Positions 9,537 to 19,757 of a stretch of DNA of 64,000 nucleotides are shown here, one piece after another. The position numbers and the translations under genes were made by a program. Origin of the DNA: Aquarana catesbeiana (lineage: Eukaryota > Chordata > Amphibia > Anura > Ranidae); contig NC_133332.1 in NCBI RefSeq assembly GCF_042186555.1, positions 129,024,375 through 129,088,374 on the forward strand, in the 5' to 3' direction. Positions within the stretch are counted from its first letter, which is position 1. Each line of letters opens with the position of its first letter. The notes under the pieces are model-generated. The model saw only the letters and a list, made by a program, of their open reading frames with translations. It was not told the DNA's origin and did not search any database.

Positions 9537-11293
9537 ATAATGAAAAATATAAAAATAAGTGTGGCGCTAAAAGGTGTCCTTTATTGGGCAAAGCCAAACA
9601 GAATGATGTCTGGAGGGCAATATGCACAACAAAGAGTATTAATGAAAATAGGTCCTATAGGAACTGTTAGTTGACACTAACAGAAACAGGTAAATAGTCC
9701 GAACCGAAAGGTATATGGATAGGATATATAAGTGAATCTTATATAAAGTATTGTGGCCCCTGAGGTGAAACAGTAGACAAAACAATACATGTGCATATGT
9801 TCAAAAAAGAAAACAATATAAGAAGAACCACAAAAAATAAGGGGGAGTGGTTCTATACATAAGAAAAAATGTGAGAGTTTTGCACGTCACAAAAGTGTTT
9901 GGCACACAGAAAATTAATTATGTGAAAAGAAAAAACTATAGTGCAACGGAAGGTCCATCCAGAACTCATATATAAATAAAACTAGTGACTCAAAGTCTGA
10001 ATGATATAATCAAGGACGATCAACGGCCGCCAAGATCTATGATGGGGGACCAATGGATCCAAGAATGGTATCCGTAAGATACGGTAATGAACATCTGTGT
10101 GTAAGGTGTAGGCATATATACCCTTACCGGAGATGGTGGACTCCCAGTCAGCGACTTGGGAGTCAGACGGGCTTGTATTGGAGCAGGAGGGGGTAGCTCC
10201 TGGTTCCCAGCAGCTGGAGATGATGGAGGAATGGCAGCACTCACCAACTCGATCACTCTGATCTCACCAACCTATCGCATCCAAGATGTCAGTGGTAGGT
10301 GCTTGTTGTAGATCCAACTTCATAGGCAGGATGACAATCCTCAAAGTTAAAGGGAAAAAAACGAAGGCTTCCCCATAGTGTAAAATGGCTAAGAACCAGC
10401 TTTTATTAAAACAGAATAATAATAAAAACACTCTGGCTCTTCAAAAAAACGAACAAAGGAAATAGCGCTAAAATTCAAATGGTGGCAAGACAGGCATAAC
10501 AAACCCTACGCGTTTCGTCCTATGGGACTTCGACTGGTTCCCATCATCTCCAGCTGCTGGGAACCAGGAGCTACCCCCTCCTGCTCCAATACAAGCCCAT
10601 CTGACTCCCAAGTCGCTGACTGGGAGTCCACCATCTCCGGTAAGGGTATATATGCCTACACCTTACACACAGATGTTCATTACCGTATCTTACGGATACC
10701 ATTCTTGGATCCATTGGTCCCCCATCATAGATCTTGGTGGCCGTTGATCGTCCTTGATTATATCATTCGGACTTTGAGTCACTAGTTTTATTTATATATG
10801 AGTTCTGGATGGACCTTCCGTTGCACTATAGTTTTTTCTTTTCACATAATTAATTTTCTGTGTGCCAAACACTTTTGTGACGTGCAAAACTCTCACATTT
10901 TTTCTTATGTATAGAACCACTCCCCCTTATTTTTTGTGGTTCTTCTTATATTGTTTTCTTTTTTGAACATATGCACATGTATTGTTTTGTCTACTGTTTC
11001 ACCTCAGGGGCCACTATACTTTATATAAGATTCACTTATATATCCTATCCATATACCTTTCGGTTCGGACTATTTACCTGTTTCTGTTAGTGTCAACTAA
11101 CAGTTCCTATAGGACCTATTTTCATTAATACTCTTTGTTGTGCATATTGCCCTCCAGACATCATTCTGTTTGTCTTTGCCCAATAAAGGACACCTTTTAA
11201 CGCCACACTTATTTTTATATCTCCCTACAATTTTGTCTGATTGTGGTGTTGGCTGCTTTGCCTTCTGGTTGGCGCATTATTATTTTTGATTTT
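9537..11293. mobile_element. Noncoding foldback Penelope-like element inside PLE B
   Basis: Arms of about 670 bp (roughly 9556-10226 and 10537-11228) are near-perfect reverse complements around a 310-bp loop. No coding sequence is present. The loop contains a hammerhead-like sequence (10500-10540, minus) and a short tail with AATAAAA on the minus strand. A 14-bp duplication flanks it. Its sequence differs from the PLE B arms, so it is another family. Confidence 0.75.
10500..10540 (-). ncRNA. Degenerate hammerhead-like motif
   Basis: On the minus strand GTCC/GGAC forms a stem II-like hairpin followed by GAAAC, GC and GTA, as in the other ribozymes here. The expected CTGANGA core reads CAGTCGA, changing two invariant positions. 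The motif is probably inactive and may lie at a rearrangement point at the loop/arm border. Confidence 0.45.
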
Positions 11294-11325
11294 AATAATG
11301 AAAAATAATTATGAAGAATAATTAT

Positions 11326-12518
11326 GCACAGTGACCATGGGACTGTGGGAGACCAGGTACATTTGGGAGAACAATCCTTTTTCTGCACACCTGGTCTTCT
11401 ACGGTCGTTATATAGATGACATCATCATCTGGGATGGTCCCCCTAGTTCCGTGCCTGACTTCATTACCCACTGTAACAACAATTCATTCGGCTTATCTTT
11501 TACATCAGCCATGGACCCAGAATCCATCTGTTTTTTGGATTTGGAATTATTCCATACTAACAATCAGATTGCCACTAAGAACTGTACTAAACCCACAGCC
11601 GGAAATTCATTTTTGCATTTTTCCAGTTGTCACCATCCCAGGTAGGTGAACAATATACCCAAAAGCCAGATCCATCGGCTTAGGAGAAACTGTACTAGAC
11701 TAGAGGACTACAGTTCCCAATGCACCACTCTTTCCAAAAAATTAATCGACAAGGGTTATCCGTCTAATACCATCAGTGAAGCTGCCTCCTTCTATCTGAC
11801 AGATACCTTACCCAACCCAAAGATCCAGAAAACAGAACCAACTACTAGATTCATTACGCAGTTCCATGCGAGTCACAAAAAGATGGAACAGATTATCAAA
11901 AAACATTGGTCGATTCTTACTCAGGATCCTCATTTAGCATCCTCTCTATCTGCTGTCCCTCAATTTGCTTATCGTAGGGCCCCCAATGTCAAGACAAAAA
12001 TTGCTCCAAGCAAAATCCCATTTCAGAAAAAATCCCTTATATCCAAACAACCTACCCTCATTCCATTAGTTGGCATGTACCGGTGCAATAAAGCGCTATG
12101 TCTCACTTGCTCCCATGTCACACATGGCAGAAAAACCTTTAACACCAATGGCAACCAATACACCCTTAAATCCCTTTTCAATTGTTCAATGACCTACGTT
12201 ATTTACTGCATCTCTTGTCCCTGTGGGCTCTTATATGTAGGTAAAACTATTAGAACTCTACGCGCCAGGTTTGGGGAGCACAGAAGAGCAGTACAAGCAA
12301 ACAATCCTTTATATAGCACTGCTCGTCACTTTACAACTCATCACCAACAAAACATTTCAGATCTAAATGTGTGGGTCATCGAATCTATATCAGACCATTT
12401 TACCCCTGCCGAAAGATTCCAACGCCTATGTAGGCAAGAAACTTTTTGGATATACACTCTAAACAGCATGACACCTAATGGCCTCAATGAAGAAATAGAG
12501 ATAACTACAGTAATATAA
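11326..12518 (+). pseudogene. PLE reverse transcriptase C-terminus plus GIY-YIG endonuclease, one stop
   Basis: The frame opens within the reverse transcriptase: GRYIDDIIIWDG (11403-11438, catalytic YIDD intact), then ICFLDLELF. An in-frame TAG at 11643-11645 separates 11331-11642 from 11646-12518, which are in the same frame; TGG to TAG is one simple explanation. Further on are the linker RLRRNCTRLEDY, a zinc-finger-like C..C cluster, YVIYCISCPCGLLYVGKT with downstream R of the GIY-YIG nuclease (about 12200-12265), and ETFWIYTLNSMTPNGLNEEIE at the end. The 5' two thirds of the gene are missing. Sequence quality is high except for the stop. Confidence 0.85.
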
Positions 12519-12529
12519 TATGTCTCTGT

Positions 12530-13017
12530 CCTTAGTTTTTTATGAGAACCATCTGTACATAAATGTATTGTCTTAAGATGTATACTGTACATGATTTATG
12601 CTCATTTAGGTCTATATGCCTTTCCGTTCCTGTTTTTTCCCTCATACTTCCTATATCATTTTTCTACAGTCTTCGCTCTTAGGCCTCTTTATATTCATAC
12701 TGAGCACTTATTATAATTCTAATCACGCTCATCATCATTACCTTATTATTGAGTGTTTTTTCTGTCCCATTTTTCTAATTTCATCCATATGCATGAGTAG
12801 GCTCTTTTGTACATATATACTGTATGTGTATACACATTCATGCCCATTCTCCAATTAATTTATCATTATATTATATTTATTTTTTCCTCTTACATTAGTT
12901 TATTTCCTCCTCTTGTAATTTTTATATATATTACTAATTTCTTACATATATAATTTTCATATTTTTCATATATTTTTATTTTTATTGATTGTTCTAGTGA
13001 TTCTGGTCATTTCCCAC

Positions 13018-13049
<32 letters not shown>

Positions 13050-13374
13050 GTTTCTTCCTTACCATATGTTATTAATTTATTAATTTTTTCATCATTTTTT
13101 TGATTAGCTTCCTTTTTTTTTTTTTTTTTTTTTAGTTCCATTTTCATTATTTATTATTATATTTTTTTAATTTTTAAGTTTGTATTATTTTATTTCTCTA
13201 TTATTTTTTCTCATCTTCATTCATTTTATTTTATTTTCTATATATTTTTCATACATTTTTCATTTTTTTATTATTATATTATTTTATTATTATTTTCTAT
13301 ATATTTTTGATTATTATTTTTTATTATTATTTTTTATTTCATTTATTATTTTTTATTTTTCTTTATTTTGCACA
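12530..13374. other. AT-rich 3' region of PLE B, no gene
   Basis: The stretch is strongly T-rich on the plus strand. It contains a (TA)n run at about 13018-13044 and a T-run at 13110-13132. Reading frames there (for example 13180-13446) are low-complexity F/I/Y strings without family motifs. Confidence 0.7.
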
Positions 13375-13705
13375 ATTATTCTTCATAATTATTTTTCATT
13401 ATTTCTCACTATATTTTTTATTATTATAGTTTTTTGTTTTTCCTAATTATCATTATTATTCTTTCTTCATTCTTATTTTCTTCTTTTACATACACATCAC
13501 ATACTCATTATTTTTTCTTAATTTTCTATCATGTTTATTTTTATATTCAAATTTATTCCTATTACTTTCTTGCTTAGTGTACCCATTTCATCTCTCATAT
13601 TTTGTATCACCACTTGCTCTTCCTACTATTCCTCCCTCCTGTTGACGCCGTCGCTTAGCGACGAACTCCAGAGACTCTATATAAAGGACACTTGCTCCAT
13701 TAGCG

Positions 13706-13752
13706 TGCTAGATCTGAAGAAAATGCGGAAGCATTGAAACGTGTCATCTGAC
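13706..13752 (+). ncRNA. Hammerhead ribozyme motif, PLE B right arm
   Basis: Core CTGAAGA at 13714-13720, stem II AATGC/GCATT with GGAA loop, GAAAC at 13736-13740, then GTGTC. Stem I (AGAT at 13710-13713 with ATCT at 13746-13749) keeps four pairs plus a wobble. It is the mirror of 9195-9240; the stem III loop reads GT here and GC there. Confidence 0.75.
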
Positions 13753-14437
13753 ACGTCCATACGTCACCTCCGCTTCCTTGTTGCTGGTGTATGGTGCGCC
13801 TCACGCTGGTTTCCATCTGGTTCCTGTTTCTTGCTTCTGGTCCTGGCTTTCAGTGTCTGACTGGATGCCGGCTCACCTTGCGGACACCCGGGCTTTACCA
13901 TCCTCCTCCTAATCCAGCACCCATCAGCAGAGACATTCCACATTGCTGACCGCCTCTCCACTCACTTCCCAGCGCCGTGACCACACAGTCTGGAGCCTAC
14001 ACCGTGAACATCCGTTAACATCTGAGATGACGTCCCTGGGCCAGCTACATGTCCTTTTTTGCCTGTATTTCACCTTGCCCCTGTGAGTAGCCATTTGGCT
14101 GTTGTTTTTATAATTTTATTAAAGTCTTTTCTGATACTACACTTAGATTGGCGCTTTTTGCTTTTTATCTCTACATTGTGTTTCAGAGTTTTGCTTCTAC
14201 TCTCAAGTAAGCAGCCGCTGGTGCTAAGTATCCATTTGAACTGCATAATTTTACTACCAATTTTAGTGTTATTTTTGGACTTCTTAGGCATAGTGTATAT
14301 GTGTCCTGTACACCTATACCTAAATGTGTTATTACAGCCAACATTGCCTCGTTGGACTCTCGAACATTTGGGACAATTTGTCATATTTATTTGTTCATGT
14401 TTGGTTGAGACCTTGCGCCATTTCTCCTTTTTTCTAT

Positions 14438-14451
14438 AGAACCTATCAATA
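14438..14451. repeat. 14-bp target-site duplication, right of PLE B
   Basis: AGAACCTATCAATA matches 8760-8773 exactly. Confidence 0.85.
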
Positions 14452-15851
14452 CTTTTACACATTTGTATGAATATCATGCTTGACATTTCCTGACACAGCA
14501 ACAGTATAGTTAAAGAAAAACTGTACCTTTTATAATTTTAAAGAAGTGTGTAAACTACAGTCAAGTGACTTTGCCTAGGAAATATGTAGTCTGCAGGCAC
14601 TAAGAAACATTTCCCCCTGAATCCCCTCCCCAAGTGATCATTTTAAAGCTGCAACTCTTTCACCTGCAAGGCAAAAAACAGCAACATGTGGCTGATATGT
14701 ATGGGAAAACATAGAACATAAAGACTGCTATGCAGGGCAGGCATTTAGATGATTTTCTTCCAGGCATTAGATGACACTAAATGAGGGCTAAACAAAGTTG
14801 GTTCTGGCTTTCAGGATAGAAAAGGTAGATAAACACATTGTTGAAAGAGTACTTTGACCCTGTTAGAGATTTATTTATTTATATTTATTTAATCTTTTTT
14901 TGTTAGAGATTTTGTGTTATACTCAGTGCATGGAAAATGTCATTGAGTTCCCAGGGTGAAAATTGCAAACTTCACCCCCTCATCTGTCAGTGGGGGAAAA
15001 TGCCCTAGTGTAGGTAGTGTAAGTTTGGGGAGGACTGCTTTGGCATGTATTTCAGTGGGATGAAGGAGAGCTGAGAGATTGGCTCTGTCGCTTGAATAAA
15101 ATAAATGAGATCCAGAGGTGCTCTAAGGGAGGAAGAGGGGTTAAAGGACTCTAAGGGAGTGAAAAAGGGAAAAGACTAAGGGGCTCTTGGGGATGGGAGT
15201 TCAGACTATCTAAACTGCTGGGCATTAAGGTAGCTTCTCTTTCTTTCCATCTCTGGTCATGTGTAATATGTCATATGACAAGGGGGAGACAGGAAGAAAT
15301 GCAATCTGCCCTCATGCACCAGCGGTGCCATGCTGAGAAGGAGGTGTGCTCTCAGTGGGTGCATGCTTTCTCCTGCCTACAGTAGGTTGCTATTGGAGGG
15401 AGGAGAGAAAAGAATTCTCCTTACAGCAGCTATCATGGTCCTGCTCCTTCTGACAGGATCAATGCTGCAGTCCCTTCTGTCAGAGGGGTGCCAGAAAACA
15501 CAGTGACCAAAGCTCCCAGTGTTTCCTCCTCCACCATATATCAACACTGCACCCAGAACACGTGCCCCTTCTGTTCTCTTGTCCTGGCCCTGGTTATACT
15601 TACGACTACTAGGAGGCTATTTATATAAAGTACCACTATTCATTCTCTACAGCAGATGATGATTTACTGGACCCCTCCTTTAAAAAAAAATGTAAAGATC
15701 ATCCCAACACCAAGGCATGCTAAGAATGTAGATTATATTGAACTGCTGATGAACAGCTCAGTGTACATTCTAAAGAAGTCCACAAAGCAAAGTATGTTTT
15801 TTCTTTACTAAAAAAAAACTAACAAAAAAAACAGCCTAAATCTAATCATTA
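14452..15851. other. Unassigned sequence
   Basis: No reading frame with a recognisable domain was found. A purine-rich stretch lies at about 15100-15210. Bases 15830-15851 (AGCCTAAATCTAATCATT and on) are shared with the foldback arms at 21905-21945 and 22276-22320. Confidence 0.5.
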
Positions 15852-15859
15852 TCATACAT

Positions 15860-16574
15860 TAGACATGTGCACACTGAAATATTTCCTTTCGGAATTTCGT
15901 TTTCGTCCGAAAAATAAATTTATTTAGTTACTCCTGAAATTCGTTTTTATTTATTTAGTTTTTCATTAAAAATTGCATTCGTCCGAAAATCCAAATTAAG
16001 GTTGAATCTGTCATTGAAGGCTTATAATGTCTGTCGAAAGTTCAAAGAAGATTCGACAGAGCAGCTAAACTGTACAACGCCGTATAGTTTACCTGCTCCG
16101 TCGAATCTTCTTAGAACTTTCAACAGACACCATAAGCCAAAGTACGTGTGTACTTAGTTCTAGCTATTTTACTGCTCCTCCTCTTTGGTTACAATCAGCC
16201 AATAACATTCATCATCATCATTATTTTTATTTATCTTTTCTCCCCTACGTCGAATCTTTCTCCCCTACGTCAAATCTTTTCTCTCTATGTCGAATCTTTT
16301 CTCTCTATGTAGAATAATCTTGGACTAATAGAGTTAAGGTTAGGCACATTCGACCACAGGTTTGATGGACACAGATTATTATTGTCATCATCATGTCGAA
16401 TCTCCTATCTATATAGAACTGTTGTAGCAACGAAAACGAAAATAAAGCATTTGCTTATGTCGGATCTTTCGTTTTTCGGATTCTGCACTTTCATTATCGT
16501 TTGTTAAAACGATAACGAAAATACCTGAAATTCGGATGAAAATGCATTTGGACGAAAATGAATGCACATGTCTA
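15860..16574. mobile_element. hAT-type MITE, 715 bp, with 8-bp duplication
   Basis: Ends are TAGACATGTGCA and TGCA(C)ATGTCTA-type inverted repeats, flanked by TCATACAT at 15852-15859 and 16575-16582. Outer arms share CGAAAA-rich tracts, and an internal palindrome at about 16013-16138 contains GATTCGACAGAGCAG and its complement CTGCTCCGTCGAATC. An 8-bp duplication with short terminal repeats fits hAT elements. The uninterrupted target sequence is present at about 22285-22315. No coding capacity is seen. Confidence 0.8.
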
Positions 16575-16582
16575 TCATACAT

Positions 16583-17504
16583 CTATCATCACACTTTCCA
16601 CCTAGTTATGATCAGGAGCATGTACCACTGACTCCCAATAATTAGTAAGGACTGAGACCTGTCTTTAAGAACTTGGTCACTGTGCTGGGAGTGTTTAGTG
16701 AGCACACTCTCAGCATGAAAAAATGCTGCCCATGGACACATATGTGTGGTGTTTGGGCGTTAAAGCCCACCCTTTTTGCTACTGCACATATGCATTACAT
16801 GGGGGCAAGAGGTTAGGAGCACTATGGAGGCTTCTCCAAAAATCTCAGCAGCTATACTTCAAAGGCAAAAAAACTTAGTGGTATAACTCAGCGTTACAAA
16901 TTCTGTATATAGCCCTACAGAACAGACAGACAGTGCACAGTCCACATGGGCTTTGCTGATTTACTGCAAACAGGAAACATGAACTCTTACAGAGAACTTT
17001 TATTATACAGAGAAAATACATAGACTTTAAAAGAAGAAGTATGTTTTTTTTTTTTAATCATAACTAGGTGGATGCAGCATCAGTCTGATGCTGCATCTGT
17101 CCTCTGGCGCCTCTAACAAAGAGAACTGAGCGATCAAACACTGCTGATTACTCAGTTCTCACAGCTCTGTGAGCAGAGAGCTGCTGACAGATGACTGTCA
17201 GTCACAGCTCTCTGCTCTGTCCTCCTCCTCACTCACTGGAGTACTGGGTTGTGGAGGGGGTGGGAGAGGCCATTTCAGGCTCCCAGCGGCTTTTTTGGGA
17301 GGCTGAGCTGGGTGTTGGACCAGGGATCTGGTGGATCCCGGCTCTGTGGTCATGATGACACAGAGCCTAGACCGACTTCTGTGATTTCAGCAGAGAGTGG
17401 AATTCAGCCCAATTTCTGTTGAAAATGGGTCACAGGAGTGCAAAATGGACTGCACTACTGTGATCCACAGAAGTACAGCCAAATGAGCTTTGGCTGTACT
17501 TCTC
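16583..17504. other. Unassigned sequence with several hairpins
   Basis: No gene is seen. Short inverted repeats include CCACCTAGTTATGA (16597-16610) against TCATAACTAGGTGG (17062-17075), and AGTACAGCCAAA against TTTGGCTGTACT (about 17471-17501). A T-run is at 17047-17057. Confidence 0.5.
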
Positions 17505-18375
17505 CTTCAACCACTTGCTGACCAGCCGCGATGTTATATGGCGGCAGGTTGGCACATTCCTGCGAATTGCCGTAGGTGTACGGTGACTCCTTTAAGAAAC
17601 TGTAGCAGGCGCGCGCCTGCCGGCTGTACAGCAGGGCCGCGATGTCCGCCGGGCACCCGCGATCATGGGAATGAGAGCCGTAATGGGGATCTGTCAATGT
17701 AAACTGACAGACCCCTATTCTGACAGGGTGACAGGGGAGTTAGAGAGAGATCTGCTAATCCTAGTGATCAGGATCAGCGATCTCTCTCCTCCTCTTGTCA
17801 GCCCAGCCCCCATACATGTAGAAACACTCCCAGGGAACACACTTAACCCCTTGATTGGACCCTAGTAGTAACCCTATCCCTGTGACATTTAGACAGTAAT
17901 CAATGCCTATTTTTAGCTCTGATCGCTGTATAAATGTCAATGGTCCCAAAAAAGTGTCAAAAGTGGCCAATCTGTCCGCTTCAATGTCACAGTTCTGCTA
18001 AAAATCGCTGATCACCACCATTACTAGTAAAAATAAAATAAAGATAATAAAAATGCCCTAAATCTATCCCCTATTTTGTAGACACTGTAACTTTTGCGCA
18101 AACCAATCAATATACGCTTATAGCGATTTTTTTTACCAAAAATATGTAGATTACATATTGGCCTAAACTGATGAAAAAAATTGTTTTTTTACTTTTTTGG
18201 GGATATTTATAGCAAAAAGTAAAAAATATATATATTTTTTTCAAAATTGTTGTTTTTTTTTGTTTTTAGCACAAAAAATAAATACCACAAAGATGATCAA
18301 ATACCACCAAAAGAAAGCTCTTTTTGTGGGAAAAAAAGAACATAACTTTTCGTTCCGGTCCTTAAGTGGTTAAAC
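17505..18375. repeat. Medium-reiterated nonautonomous DNA element
   Basis: The block runs from CAACCACTTGCTGACC to GGTCCTTAAGTGGTTAA, so its ends carry short inverted AACCACTT/AAGTGGTT repeats. The interior is GC-rich at the left (GGCAGGCGCGCG-type text around 17607) and A/T-homopolymer-rich at the right. I recognise this style from frog genomes as a dispersed noncoding repeat. Superfamily is uncertain; TTAA-like ends would suggest piggyBac but the left end is altered. Confidence 0.5.
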
Positions 18376-19462
18376 AGCTGCTATGCAGCTACAAACAAAT
18401 AAACACTGCCATCTATTGGCTGAAGAATATACGGTATCCATAGTTGTTGCACAAAGTACACGAACAATGTATTCCAACACTCAGTAACCATCAAATAATC
18501 TGAAGTATGGTGGTCTCTTAACATTTTACAATAGCTCATAAATGATTAATAGTAAAAAAAGTAAAATAAAGTAAAAGTATAGAATTAACCACTTCTAAAT
18601 TGTCACAGTACACATCTGTAAACAAGTTGTTTTTTCGTGTTTACATACTACAAGTACAGTAGTATGTAAACATGAAACTGTATTTTTTCCTTTCTTGGGT
18701 GATAGTGCTCCATTATAAAATAAAAGAAACACTGAACATAGATTTGTTAGTGACATCAAAACAAGGAAAGAATCTATTTGCTCAACCAGCCATGTTGTTT
18801 GTCTATGGCAATAGAAAGTTGCAACTTTATCAATACACTCAATATGGACATTGCCTGTTTAAATGGAAAACAATTTATTTCATGACAAGAGAGATTAACA
18901 TTCAATACCCTAGCAACACCCAAATACAAAAGGAGATACAACTCAAAGAGAGCAACCAACTTTTTATCTGTAATCAAAGAAACTGATTAAAATGTCAATG
19001 TATTGTACCTTGATTCACAGGATTTAATCACAGTAAGCTTAACATTAGTTTCACAAATGAAACATTGGTGTAATACTGACATTAACAGATGCCTAGAAAA
19101 ACACTTGGATTCCAGAAAAAGGTACAGAAAGTGTACTATGAAATATGTAATTTGAATGAACACATACAGTATATGGTGTGTGTTTGTTCTTTTTCATATA
19201 CAGTATACAGAATTCACAGATTCATTCTGATGGTCTAGGGGGGCATGGTTCAGTCCTTCTTGTACAGCCTCTAAACCAGTTATATGTTTGGGGCCCCATT
19301 CTGGTGGCCCTAAAAAAAGCTTTATATAATATATATAATAAGCTTTGAAGTAAGTGCCAATGTTCCCCTTTATTCTGGTTGTCAGTGTTTTTTCCCAGCA
19401 CTTGTTTGTGTGTGGGCGTTTGCCACTTCCAAGATGTGGCCACTGTGGACAGTTTTTTCTGG
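18376..19462. other. Unassigned sequence
   Basis: AT-rich DNA without recognised domains. The reading frame at 18672-18986 has no family motif and looks fortuitous. The part from about 19190 may be tail of the following foldback, but its outer limit could not be fixed. Confidence 0.45.
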
Positions 19463-19689
19463 CTATACGAAGAAAAAAGTACCCCCTAGATGGGACTTTA
19501 ATAGACCACCAACACTGGATAAATGTAAACAAAGTCATTTGCACAAATATAGAACAATAAGACAGGTGAGTGTATATAAATATAAAAAGACATATAACGT
19601 CTAGTAGTGCATATAACAAAGCAAAACACAAAAAACAAACAAAATACAAAAATGACACTGGTACTCTCCAATGGGTAAAATGCCCTAAT

Positions 19690-19732
19690 ACCGATGCGTT
19701 TCCGTTTTTTTACACCTTCGTCAGGTGTACAG
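19690..19732 (-). ncRNA. Hammerhead motif, foldback left arm (weakened)
   Basis: Minus-strand core CTGACGA (19724-19718) and GAAAC (19702-19698) followed by GCATC. The stem III closing pair is disrupted (GCAT instead of GCGT). Stem I flanks GTACAC and GGTATT no longer pair beyond the first base pair. Probably inactive. Confidence 0.55.
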
Positions 19733-19748
19733 GATCAAGAATGGTCAC

Positions 19749-19757
19749 ATGTATTAG
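19749..19757. repeat. 9-bp target-site duplication, left of SINE
   Basis: ATGTATTAG recurs at 21787-21795. The opposite foldback arm near 22420-22435 keeps the unoccupied site. Confidence 0.75.

Larger units (their letters stand above)
8774..14437 (+). mobile_element. Penelope-like element B, foldback copy
   Basis: The unit is bounded by the 14-bp repeat AGAACCTATCAATA. Its left arm (8774-9536) is the reverse complement of about 13375-14190, so a partial inverted copy was joined to the 5' side of a plus-strand copy whose coding region is at 11326-12518. Both arms carry a hammerhead motif. The right arm has an extra ~250-bp tail (14190-14437). A second foldback element interrupts the left arm at 9537-11293, flanked by its own duplication. 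Without that insert the element would be about 3.9 kb. Confidence 0.85.

Noticed and set aside
9196..9627. 143-residue minus-strand frame rich in Phe, Ile, Leu and Ser
   Set aside because: Low-complexity translation of AT-rich PLE arm DNA; its mirror occurs in the other arm.
18672..18986. 104-residue plus-strand frame
   Set aside because: AT-rich, no motif, no splice or promoter context, and an antisense frame of similar quality overlaps it.
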